Assembly: GCF_016863275.1 (NCBI RefSeq)
Contig: NZ_BOOO01000008.1
Location: forward strand, 1 to 64,000
Reading direction: 5' to 3'
DNA length: 64,000 bases
From: Planotetraspora mira
Lineage (GTDB): Bacteria > Actinomycetota > Actinomycetes > Streptosporangiales > Streptosporangiaceae
Shown here: positions 34,800 through 64,000 of the stretch, one piece after another
How positions within the stretch are numbered: the stretch's first letter is position 1
Layout: every line of letters starts with the position of its first letter
The notes under the pieces: model-generated
Seen by the model: the letters and a program-made list of their open reading frames with translations, nothing else
Told to the model about the DNA's origin: nothing
Databases searched by the model: none
Translations under genes and position numbers: made by a program

Positions 34800-35867
34800 A
34801 TGTTCCGCTCCCTGAGAGGCACCCGGCTCGCGGTGGGACTGGCCTCCGCCCTGCTCCTGTTCGGCGCCGCCGCGTGCGGCTCGGACTCCGGCACCACCGG
34901 CTCCGCCTCCGGGCAGCCTTCGGACTCCACGCCGCAGACCGGCGCCTTCCCGGTGACGATCCAGCACAAGTTCGGGTCGACCACCATCCCGGCCGAGCCC
35001 CAGCGCATCGTCACCGTGGGCCTGACCGACCAGGACTCCGTGCTGGCCCTCGGCAAGGTGCCGGTCGGGACGACCGAGTGGATCGGCGGCTACAAGGGCG
35101 CCATCGGGCCGTGGGCCGCCGACAAGCTGGGCTCCTCCGCCGTGCCTGCCGTGCTGAAGGACACCGGCACCGGGCCCCAGATCGAGAAGATCGCCGCGCT
35201 GCGCCCCGACCTGATCCTCGCCCTGTACTCGGGGCTGACGAAGGACCAGTACGAGCTGCTCTCGAAGATCGCCCCCGTGGTGGCCCAGCCCGCGCAGTTC
35301 GCCGACTACGGCATCCCGTGGCAGCAGCAGACCCAGACGATCGGCACCGCGCTCGGCAAGCAGGCCGAGGCGAACAAGCTCGTCTCGGACGTCGAGGCCC
35401 GCTTCAGCGCCGCGCACCAGGAGCACCCCGACTTCGCGAAGGCCACAGCGGTGATGGCCACGCCGTACGAGGGCATCTTCGTCTACGGCAGCCAGGACGG
35501 CCGTTCGCGGGTGCTCACCTCGCTCGGCTTCACGCTGCCCGCCGGTCTTGACGCGGTCGTCGGCGACGAGTTCGGCGCCAACATCAGCAAGGAGCGCACC
35601 GACCTGCTCGACACCGGCGCGATCGTGTGGATCGTCTCCGACCCCACGAAGGACGCGGCCACCCTCCACGCGGACAAGTTGTACGGCGACCTGAACGTGG
35701 TCAAGCAGGGCCGTGAGGTCTACATCCAGGAAACCGGTGACTACGGCAACGCCATCTCGTTCGTGTCGGTGCTGAGCCTGCCGTACACGCTCGACAGGCT
35801 GGTTCCGCAACTCGCGGCGGCCGTGGACGGCGACCCCGCGACACCGGTGGAGCAGGCCGCCTCCTGA
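34800..35867 (+). CDS. Siderophore ABC transporter binding lipoprotein
   Basis: The 355-residue product has a lipobox (FGAAAC near residue 22) and a FecB/FepB-type binding fold: FPVTIQHKFGSTTIPAEPQRIVTVGLTD near the start, EKIAALRPDLIL, and a second lobe. Such proteins bind ferric siderophores outside the membrane. The ATG at 34800 is preferred because AAGGG at 34788-34792 is well spaced for it; an ATG at 34785 is a less likely alternative. It is 11 bases after the exporter-fold gene and so in the same iron-controlled operon. The FecCD-type permeases it would be expected to serve are at the far end of the locus. Confidence 0.92.
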   Translation: MFRSLRGTRLAVGLASALLLFGAAACGSDSGTTGSASGQPSDSTPQTGAFPVTIQHKFGSTTIPAEPQRIVTVGLTDQDSVLALGKVPVGTTEWIGGYKGAIGPWAADKLGSSAVPAVLKDTGTGPQIEKIAALRPDLILALYSGLTKDQYELLSKIAPVVAQPAQFADYGIPWQQQTQTIGTALGKQAEANKLVSDVEARFSAAHQEHPDFAKATAVMATPYEGIFVYGSQDGRSRVLTSLGFTLPAGLDAVVGDEFGANISKERTDLLDTGAIVWIVSDPTKDAATLHADKLYGDLNVVKQGREVYIQETGDYGNAISFVSVLSLPYTLDRLVPQLAAAVDGDPATPVEQAAS

Positions 35868-35881
35868 CACTCCCATGAGCC

Positions 35882-35917
35882 GGTCTCCCTGAGCCTCGCC
35901 TCCGGCGCAGGGAGACC
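35882..35917. terminator. Hairpin after siderophore-binding gene
   Basis: GGTCTCCCTG (35882-35891) pairs perfectly with CAGGGAGACC (35908-35917) around a 16-base loop, 14 bases past the stop of the siderophore-binding gene. With the adjacent palindrome it makes a double terminator between convergent genes. Confidence 0.65.
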
Positions 35918-35919
35918 AC

Positions 35920-35953
35920 GAGGGGCCGGGCCGCGATCGCGGCCCGGCCCCTC
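35920..35953. terminator. 34-base perfect palindrome, bidirectional terminator
   Basis: Both arms of 17 bases (starting GAGGGGCCGGG) are perfectly complementary around the central GATC. It lies between the convergent siderophore-binding gene and the tetR gene, so it can stop transcription from either side. Confidence 0.7.
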
Positions 35954-35991
35954 TGCACGTCTCCCCGACGTGCCCGGCCCGGCGAGCGGGT

Positions 35992-36573
35992 TCAGGATGC
36001 GGCGGACAACAAGGTGAGCGCGGCGTGGCGGGCATGCTCACCCGCGCCGGCGCCGCCGTGGTGCGCGGCGACGACGGTCGCACCCTCGACCAGCATGAGC
36101 AACTGCCGCCCCAGGACCTGGGGATCGGTGGCTCCGGCGCGCTCGGCGATGCCGGTCAGCAATTCGAGGTAGCGGTCGAGATGACGTGCGGTGATGGCGC
36201 GTACGGTCTCGACGTGGTGCTGGGCGGCCGCGTTCAGCATCGCGCAGCCGCGGAAGACCGGGTCGTCGTACCACTGCTGGAGGGCGTCGAACACGGCGGC
36301 GAGCTGGTCGCGGGGGTCGTCGCCGGCGGCCGCGGCGGCCGCGGCCAGCCATTGCACGACCCGCTCGCTGCGCTGCCGGAGCATGGCCTCGACCAGGCCC
36401 TCCTTGGTGCCGAAGTGCCGGTAGAGCGTCTCCTTGGACACCCCGATGCGGGTGCACAGCTCGGCGACGCCGATGCCGTCGAGCCCGCGCTCGTACAGCA
36501 CCGCGGTGGCCGCTTCGAGGATGGCGGCGCGGGTGCGCGCCGGGTCGATCGTCGAGCCTTTGGCGACTGGCAT
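35992..36573 (-). CDS. TetR-family repressor
   Basis: The 193-residue protein has a TetR helix-turn-helix (residues ~14-60: TRAAILEAATAVLYERGLDG, IGVSKETLYRHFGTKEGLV) and a helical ligand domain with FRGCAMLNAAAQ. It is divergent from an MFS exporter gene, and two near-identical half-palindromic repeats lie between them, the standard arrangement for a drug- or metabolite-responsive efflux switch. The ligand is unknown. Confidence 0.92.
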   Translation of the reverse strand: MPVAKGSTIDPARTRAAILEAATAVLYERGLDGIGVAELCTRIGVSKETLYRHFGTKEGLVEAMLRQRSERVVQWLAAAAAAAGDDPRDQLAAVFDALQQWYDDPVFRGCAMLNAAAQHHVETVRAITARHLDRYLELLTGIAERAGATDPQVLGRQLLMLVEGATVVAAHHGGAGAGEHARHAALTLLSAAS

Positions 36574-36583
36574 GCGATAGATG

Positions 36584-36637
36584 GTACCGCTCGGTTCGAT
36601 CAGGTGCTAGCGTCTCGGATCGTACCGATCGGTTCGA
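36584..36637. promoter_or_regulatory. Duplicated TetR operator
   Basis: GTACCGCTCGGTTCGA (36584-36599) and GTACCGATCGGTTCGA (36622-36637) differ at one base and are spaced 38 bases apart. Each contains a (near-)palindrome ACCG-A/C-TCGGT. They occupy the tetR/MFS intergenic region, so both genes are probably repressed by the TetR protein. Confidence 0.65.
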
Positions 36638-36720
36638 CCTTGGGGACCTCCGTGATCGCTTGCCGCCGCCCTCCGCCTGCCCCTGACACCTACGATCACG
36701 AACTTCCCCGCGCAGTGTTC

Positions 36721-37926
36721 ATGAGGCAGGCGCTCGTGAGGCAGGCCCGGTGGCAGGCGCTGCGGTTGGCTCTCGGCACCGCTTCGGCGCTGGGGCTGGC
36801 ACGCTTCGCCTTCGGACTTCTTCTGCCGGCCATGCGTGACGACCTTCACTGGAGCCTGGCCGACGCCGGCACGATGAGCGCCGCCAACGGGCTCGGCTAC
36901 CTCCTCGGCGCTCTGGCGACCCCCGTCGTCCGGCGACGGCTGGGCACCGCCGCCACCTTCCGCTGGGGGATGGTCCTCACCGCGATGGCGCTCGCCGCCA
37001 CAGCCGTCGGCGGTGACCACCTGGCACTGCTCACCGCACGGGCCGTCGCCGGGGCGGCGGGGGCCTTGGTGTTCGTCACGGGCGGTGTGATCGCGGCGCG
37101 CATCGCCACCGGCATCTCCTCCGGCATGCCCATCGCCGTCTACTTCGCCGGCACCGGGCTGGGCATCGTGTTCGGCGGCGTGACCATTCCGACCCTGGGG
37201 GATCGATGGCAACTCGCCTGGGCCTGCCTCAGCGTCGCCGCCGGTCTGGCGGCACTGGTCAGTTGGTCCGCAGCACGCACCGACGAGGACACCCCCGCAT
37301 CGGCCGCCCCCGCCGGCCGCCGGCCGGTGCGCCCGCTGCGGCGGACAGCCCTGGCCTATCTCCTGTTCGCCGCCGGATACATCACCTACATCACCTTCCT
37401 GTCCGCCTACCTCGCAGACCGGGACGCACCGGTTTCGCGGGTGGCGTTCACCTGGACGGTCCTGGGGCTGGCCGTCATGGCGGCGCCCTTCCTGTGGAGC
37501 CGTCCCATCACCCACTGGCCCGGCAGCAGAGCCCTGGCCGCGCTGCTCGCCATCCTCGCCGGAGGAGCGGCACTTCCCCTCATGTCCCCGGCGGAGCCGG
37601 TCATCCTCGCCTCCGCGATCCTGTACGGAGCGACGTTCATGGGCGTCCCCGCCGCCGTCACCGCGCTCATCAAGGCCACCATCCCGCCCGCCGGCTGGAC
37701 CGCCGCACTGGCCGCCTTCACCACGCTGTTCGCCGCCGGCCAGACCGCCGGCCCATGGCTGGCCGGGCTCCTCGCCGATCACACCTCGACCGACGCGACC
37801 CTGGCGTGGACCGCGATCCTGTGCGCCGCGGCGGCCCTGATCGCCACGATCGGGGCCCGTTCACGCCTCTCCACAGCGCCCCCCACAACGCCCCTGCCGG
37901 GCGGCGTCATCGAGACGGACGCCTGA
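36721..37926 (+). CDS. MFS transporter, YbfB/YjiJ-like
   Basis: The ~401-residue protein has twelve transmembrane segments of the major facilitator fold: LGLARFAFGLLLPAMRDDL begins the first, with MSAANGLGYLLGALATP following, as in YbfB/YjiJ-type transporters. The ATG at 36721 is the best-placed start before the first helix; a GTG at 36652 is possible but has no ribosome-binding site I can see. It is divergent from tetR and 34 bases ahead of an alpha/beta-hydrolase gene, so the pair is likely an inducible efflux-plus-modification unit. It is not obviously a siderophore exporter, although it lies within the siderophore locus. Confidence 0.85.
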   Translation: MRQALVRQARWQALRLALGTASALGLARFAFGLLLPAMRDDLHWSLADAGTMSAANGLGYLLGALATPVVRRRLGTAATFRWGMVLTAMALAATAVGGDHLALLTARAVAGAAGALVFVTGGVIAARIATGISSGMPIAVYFAGTGLGIVFGGVTIPTLGDRWQLAWACLSVAAGLAALVSWSAARTDEDTPASAAPAGRRPVRPLRRTALAYLLFAAGYITYITFLSAYLADRDAPVSRVAFTWTVLGLAVMAAPFLWSRPITHWPGSRALAALLAILAGGAALPLMSPAEPVILASAILYGATFMGVPAAVTALIKATIPPAGWTAALAAFTTLFAAGQTAGPWLAGLLADHTSTDATLAWTAILCAAAALIATIGARSRLSTAPPTTPLPGGVIETDA

Positions 37927-37960
37927 GTCACCCGGTCATCCACCGATAAGGAACACGGTT

Positions 37961-38647
37961 ATGGCAACTTTCGTCCTGATTCCCGGCATGTGCCACGGCG
38001 GCTGGTGTTTCGATGAGCTCGCCGAACGACTCCGCGACCACGGGCACCGCACCTACCCGCTGACACTGACCGGGCTCGGCGAACGCGGTCACCTGCCGCA
38101 CGGCGGAGTGAACCTCGACACGCACCTCCAGGACGTGACCGGCGTCCTGGAGACCGAGAACCTCCACGACGCGGTATTGGTCGGCCACAGCTACGGCGGG
38201 ATGGTGATCACGGGTGTCGCCGACCGCATGCCCGGCCGCGTGGCCTCGCTGGTGTACCTGGACGCCGTCGTGCCGGGCGACGGCGACTCGTGCTGGAATC
38301 TGGTCTCCGATCGAGAACGGCAGTGGTACGCGGACGTGGTGGAGACCGGGTACGCGGTGCGGCCGCTGCCGTTCTTCGACACCAGGGCCACACCCCACCC
38401 GGTCGCCTCGCTGCTCCAGCCTCTGCGCCTCACCGGGGATCCGGCGCGGGTCCGGCGCCGGGTCTATGTGTACGCGGCGGGCTGGGACGGCGAGTCCCCC
38501 TTCACACCCGTCTATCAGCGGCTGCTCCAGGACCCCTCGTGGGCGACGTACGCGCTGGACAGCGGGCACAACCTCATGCGGGACGCACCACAGGACCTGC
38601 TGAAGATCCTGCTCGAGGCCGCAGAACCCCAGCTCGGATCGGCGTGA
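37961..38647 (+). CDS. Alpha/beta-hydrolase (esterase-like)
   Basis: The 228-residue enzyme has the alpha/beta-hydrolase fold with oxyanion region LIPGMCHGGW, nucleophile elbow GHSYGG (Ser ~74), and a catalytic His in SGHNLM near the C-terminus. It resembles the EstC/hydroxynitrile-lyase-like esterase group. It follows the MFS gene in the TetR-controlled unit, so it may hydrolyse the exported compound. Because it ends facing the siderophore NRPS operon, a trilactone- or ester-type siderophore role was considered, but nothing in the sequence supports that specifically. Confidence 0.87.
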   Translation: MATFVLIPGMCHGGWCFDELAERLRDHGHRTYPLTLTGLGERGHLPHGGVNLDTHLQDVTGVLETENLHDAVLVGHSYGGMVITGVADRMPGRVASLVYLDAVVPGDGDSCWNLVSDRERQWYADVVETGYAVRPLPFFDTRATPHPVASLLQPLRLTGDPARVRRRVYVYAAGWDGESPFTPVYQRLLQDPSWATYALDSGHNLMRDAPQDLLKILLEAAEPQLGSA

Positions 38648-38717
38648 GGTCCGCGTGCCGGGCGACGTCCGTGCCTGCTCGGCCGACCACTCGGTGCTCA
38701 CGGTGGCGATGACCGGC

Positions 38718-38751
38718 ACCGGCTGCTCGCCCGCGACGGCGAGCAGCCGGT
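38718..38751. terminator. 14-bp perfect hairpin, bidirectional terminator
   Basis: ACCGGCTGCTCGCC (38718-38731) pairs perfectly with GGCGAGCAGCCGGT (38738-38751) around a 6-base loop. It lies between the ends of the convergent hydrolase gene and the mbtH gene. Confidence 0.75.
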
Positions 38752-38781
38752 CGTCCGCAGGTCTCCGGACGGCTCGCGCGG

Positions 38782-38994
38782 TCAGCCTCGCTGCTCCTCG
38801 ACCAGGCTCTTGGGGCGCATGTCGGTCCAGTTGGCCTCGATGTGGTCCAGGCACTCCTGCCGGGTGGCGGGCCCGTGGGCGACCGTCCATCCAGCCGGCA
38901 CCTCGACGAAGTCGGGCCACAGGCTGTGCTGTCCCTCGTCGTTCACCAGCACCGAGTAGACGCCGTCGGGGTTCTCGAAGGGGTTGCTGCTCAC
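38782..38994 (-). CDS. MbtH-like NRPS chaperone
   Basis: The 70-residue protein has the MbtH-family hallmarks: [28 protein letters not shown], and [12 protein letters not shown]. MbtH proteins bind A domains and are needed for their folding or activity. It starts at a GTG 90 bases after the NRPS stop, with AGGAGA before it, so it is cotranscribed as the last gene of that operon. Confidence 0.95.
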   Translation of the reverse strand: MSSNPFENPDGVYSVLVNDEGQHSLWPDFVEVPAGWTVAHGPATRQECLDHIEANWTDMRPKSLVEEQRG

Positions 38995-39084
38995 GGGATC
39001 GTTTCTCCTATTTCGTTGGCGTTCGTTGATATGCGTGAGGATTCGTCCGGCCAGTGGGGCCGCGTGTCGGACGCGTGTTCTGCT

Positions 39085-61794
<22,710 letters not shown>

Positions 61795-61857
61795 AGGTGA
61801 CCAAGCCTCCCAATCTGAACGGAACGGGACACGGTGAGCCCCGGCCGCCCGACATAC

Positions 61858-61876
61858 TAAGGTAAGGATTACCTAA
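61858..61876. promoter_or_regulatory. Iron box near NRPS start
   Basis: TAAGGTAAGGATTACCTAA matches 15 of 19 bases of the iron-box consensus TTAGGTTAGGCTAACCTAA and is itself nearly palindromic. It lies 64 bases upstream of the NRPS GTG and probably lets an iron repressor of the DmdR/IdeR type control it. Confidence 0.75.
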
Positions 61877-61903
61877 CTACACAAGACCGTCCCGGGCTAC
61901 AGT

Positions 61904-61922
61904 TAAGGCCTGCCTAACCTAA
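61904..61922. promoter_or_regulatory. Iron box before FecCD-type permease
   Basis: On the minus strand it reads TTAGGTTAGGCAGGCCTTA, matching the first 11 bases of the consensus exactly and 15 of 19 overall. It lies 28 bases before the permease GTG. With the box at 61858 it splits a 155-base divergent promoter. Confidence 0.72.
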
Positions 61923-61949
61923 GGATGCTGAGTCGTTGGAGAGAGCCCG

Positions 61950-62975
61950 GTGACGCGGGACAAGGGGCTCCGCCCCGTCTTCCTCGCGGCGGTGCTCGCC
62001 GCCCTCCTCGTGGTGCTCTGCCTGCTGTCGATAGCACTCGGCGCGCTGAACATCCCGCTCGACCAGGTCGTCCGCACGCTGTTCGGCCACCCCGACAGCA
62101 CGCGCGTGGAGAACGTCATCTGGTCGGTGCGGATCCCCCGCACGGCCCTCGGTCTCGCGGCCGGTGCGGCGCTCGGCCTGTCCGGCGCCCTCATGCAGGC
62201 ACTCACCCGCAATCCGCTCGCCGACCCCGGGGTGCTCGGAGTCAGCGCGGGCGCCTCGTTCGCGATCGTCTTGTCGGTGGCGGTCCTGGGCGTCGGGTCG
62301 GTGTTGGGTTACATCTGGTTCGCCTTCGCGGGAGCGCTCGTGGCGAGCGTGCTCGTCTACCTGCTCGGCGGCCTGGGCCGTTCGGGGCAGACACCGGTGA
62401 AGCTGGCGCTGGCCGGAGTCGCCGTCACCTCGTTGCTCACCTCGCTCACCAGCGCGATCGCGTTGACCGATCCCGACGCGCTCAACCGCTACCGGTTCTG
62501 GAACGCGGGATCGCTCGCCGACAGGGACGGCGGCGTGGTGCTTCAGGTCCTGCCCTTCCTCATCGTGGGCGCCGTTCTGGCGTTGTCGAGCGCGCCCGCG
62601 CTCAACAGCCTCGCGCTCGGCGACGACGTGGCGGCCTCGCTCGGCCGGCGGCTCGGCCTGGTGCGGCTGCAGGGGGTGGCCGCGGTCACCTTGCTGACGG
62701 GAGGCGCGGTGGTGGCCATCGGGCCCGTCGTGTTCGTCGGGCTGGTGGTCCCGCATGTCGCACGGGTCCTCGCCCAGCAGGCCGGCATCGGCCCCGACCA
62801 TCGGTGGCTGCTGCCGCTGTCGGCGGTGCTCGCACCCTGCCTGGTCCTCACCGCGGACGTCATCGGACGCCTCGTCGTCCGGCCGAGCGAGATCCAGGCG
62901 GGGGTCCTGGTCGCGTTCATCGGCGCGCCGTTCTTCATCGCCCTGGTGCGCCGCCGACGGCTCGCGGAGGTGTGA
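61950..62975 (+). CDS. Iron-siderophore ABC permease (FecC/FepD-type)
   Basis: The 341-residue membrane protein has eight to ten transmembrane segments and the FecCD/BtuC signature: PRTALGLAAGAALGLSGALMQALTRNPLADPGVLGVSAGA at residues ~60-100, plus GPVVFVGLVVPHVAR and the final GAPFFIALVRR. The GTG at 61950 is preceded by GGAGAG six bases earlier. It forms a heterodimeric importer with the next gene; the ATPase and the binding protein for this pair are not in the window, although a binding lipoprotein lies at 34800-35867. Confidence 0.93.
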   Translation: MTRDKGLRPVFLAAVLAALLVVLCLLSIALGALNIPLDQVVRTLFGHPDSTRVENVIWSVRIPRTALGLAAGAALGLSGALMQALTRNPLADPGVLGVSAGASFAIVLSVAVLGVGSVLGYIWFAFAGALVASVLVYLLGGLGRSGQTPVKLALAGVAVTSLLTSLTSAIALTDPDALNRYRFWNAGSLADRDGGVVLQVLPFLIVGAVLALSSAPALNSLALGDDVAASLGRRLGLVRLQGVAAVTLLTGGAVVAIGPVVFVGLVVPHVARVLAQQAGIGPDHRWLLPLSAVLAPCLVLTADVIGRLVVRPSEIQAGVLVAFIGAPFFIALVRRRRLAEV

Positions 62976-64000
62976 GCGTGACCCCGTCCCCATCTGTGCT
63001 CACGGGCTCCTCGCGGCGCACATTCCGGCTGGCCGTACCACCCGTCTCCGGTGTGCTGCGGCCCCGGCTCGTCGCGGTCTGCGTGACCCTCGCCGTCGGC
63101 GCCTTCCTGGTCTTCTGCTGGGGCGTCGCCATCGGCGACTACCCGGTCGGCCTGGCCGACGTGATGAAGGCGCTCGCCGGCTCGGGGGATCCCGGGACGC
63201 TGCTGGTCGTCAGAGAGCTGCGGTTGCCTCGCGCCATGGTCGGCCTGCTGGCGGGCGTCGCGTTCGCCCTGTCCGGCGCGCTGTTCCAGACCATGACCCG
63301 CAATCCGCTGGCCAGCCCGGACATGATCGGCATCATCGAGGGCGCGGGGACCGCGGTGGTGGCCGGCATCGTCCTCGGCTGGGACGGCGGTCTCAGCACC
63401 CAGGCGCTGGGCCTGCTCGGGGCCCTCGCCACCGCCCTGCTGGTCTACCTGCTGGCCTGGCGCCGCGGGACCACCGGCTACCGGATCATCCTGGTCGGCA
63501 TCGGGGTCGCGTGGATGTGCACGAGCGCGACCGACTTCCTCATGGCGCGCGGCGGACGGTTCCAGGCGCAGGCCGCGCTGGGCTGGCTCGTCGGCAACCT
63601 CAACGGCCGCGACTGGGCCCAGGTGGGTCCGCTGGCCGTCACCATGGCCGCCCTGGTGCCGGCCGCGCTGCTGCTCGGCCGCTGGATGCGGACGCTCCAA
63701 CTCGGCGACGACCTGGCCACGGGCCTCGGGACTCCGGTGCAAAGGGCCCGGCTCGCACTGCTGCTCGTCGGCGTCGGGCTGATCGCCTTCGCCACCGCCG
63801 CGGCGGGCCCGGTCGCGTTCGTCGCACTGGCGGCGCCGCAGATCGCACAGCGCCTGGCCGGTACGGCGTGGCCGCCGCTGGTGGCGTCCGGGCTGACCGG
63901 GGCGCTCGTCGTCCTGTCCGCCGACCTCATCGCGCGAACACTCATCCCCGGCACGGAACTTCCGGTCGGAATCGTCACCGGCGCCCTCGGCGCGCCGGTC
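62972..64000 (+). CDS. Iron-siderophore ABC permease (FecD/FepG-type), 3' partial
   Basis: The frame from the GTG at 62972 (GTGA overlap with the previous stop) is open to the window end, giving 343 residues. It shows LRLPRAMVGLLAGVAFALSGALFQTMTRNPLASPDMIGI, PVAFVALAAPQIAQRL and the closing TELPVGIVTGALGAPV, so only about 15-20 residues are missing. An alternative GTG is at 62978. It is the second FecCD-family subunit; the ATPase is expected just beyond the edge. Confidence 0.9.
   Translation, partial: MSVTPSPSVLTGSSRRTFRLAVPPVSGVLRPRLVAVCVTLAVGAFLVFCWGVAIGDYPVGLADVMKALAGSGDPGTLLVVRELRLPRAMVGLLAGVAFALSGALFQTMTRNPLASPDMIGIIEGAGTAVVAGIVLGWDGGLSTQALGLLGALATALLVYLLAWRRGTTGYRIILVGIGVAWMCTSATDFLMARGGRFQAQAALGWLVGNLNGRDWAQVGPLAVTMAALVPAALLLGRWMRTLQLGDDLATGLGTPVQRARLALLLVGVGLIAFATAAAGPVAFVALAAPQIAQRLAGTAWPPLVASGLTGALVVLSADLIARTLIPGTELPVGIVTGALGAPV

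Noticed and set aside
38648-38781. Small gene between the hydrolase and mbtH
   Set aside because: The stretch is only 134 bases, dominated by a terminator hairpin, and no start with a ribosome-binding site is seen.

Overview
The window is high-GC DNA with strong third-position G+C bias, GTG starts and four-base start/stop overlaps. It contains actinomycete-type gene families (MbtH and a very large NRPS, DUF475/TerD stress genes, CUT1 sugar ABC genes without their own ATPase, DmdR/IdeR-type iron boxes). A filamentous actinomycete (Streptomyces or Streptosporangium relative) is the best guess. No rRNA, tRNA, insertion sequence, CRISPR array or phage gene is visible.

Layout. (1) 1-9.1 kb is a carbohydrate block: a secreted F5/8C plus beta-helix protein, a ROK repressor, a CUT1 sugar transporter (binding lipoprotein and two permeases) and a GH35-like glycosidase. 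(2) 9.5-14.8 kb is a six-gene Ter-type operon: a helical protein, a vWA-like lipoprotein, a four-helix membrane protein, TerD, DUF475/TerC-like and TerA-like proteins. (3) 20.5-14.8 kb, converging on it, is a compact operon: a Crp-type cNMP-binding regulator, a cyclase-fold protein lacking the metal ligands, a CHAT caspase-like protease, and a second cyclase-fold protein that keeps both metal-binding aspartates. A membrane M48 protease diverges from it. This is the strongest candidate for an incompletely described signalling or defence system. (4) 23.0-24.9 kb holds cobF and an XRE/MmyB regulator. (5) 31.0-25.1 kb is one operon: response regulator, histidine kinase, lipoprotein with a duplicated Cys motif, and a MacAB-like efflux system.

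(6) 31.1-64 kb is a siderophore locus. An iron box precedes a heterodimeric exporter-fold ABC pair and a siderophore-binding lipoprotein. A TetR/MFS/hydrolase trio sits inside. A single 7,569-residue NRPS with MbtH follows, divided by two iron boxes from divergent FecCD-type permease genes, the second cut by the window end. The NRPS reads as [half C]-A-nMT-T / C-A-T / C-A-nMT-T / C-A-T / C-A-T / C-A-T-E. The hand-read pocket codes give two serines (modules 2 and 5) and one N5-hydroxyornithine-type residue (module 3); the other three are unassigned. The expected product is a linear or cyclised hexapeptide hydroxamate siderophore with two N-methylated residues. No ornithine N-hydroxylase, N-acyl/formyltransferase or thioesterase domain is present in the window, so the cluster probably continues to the right.
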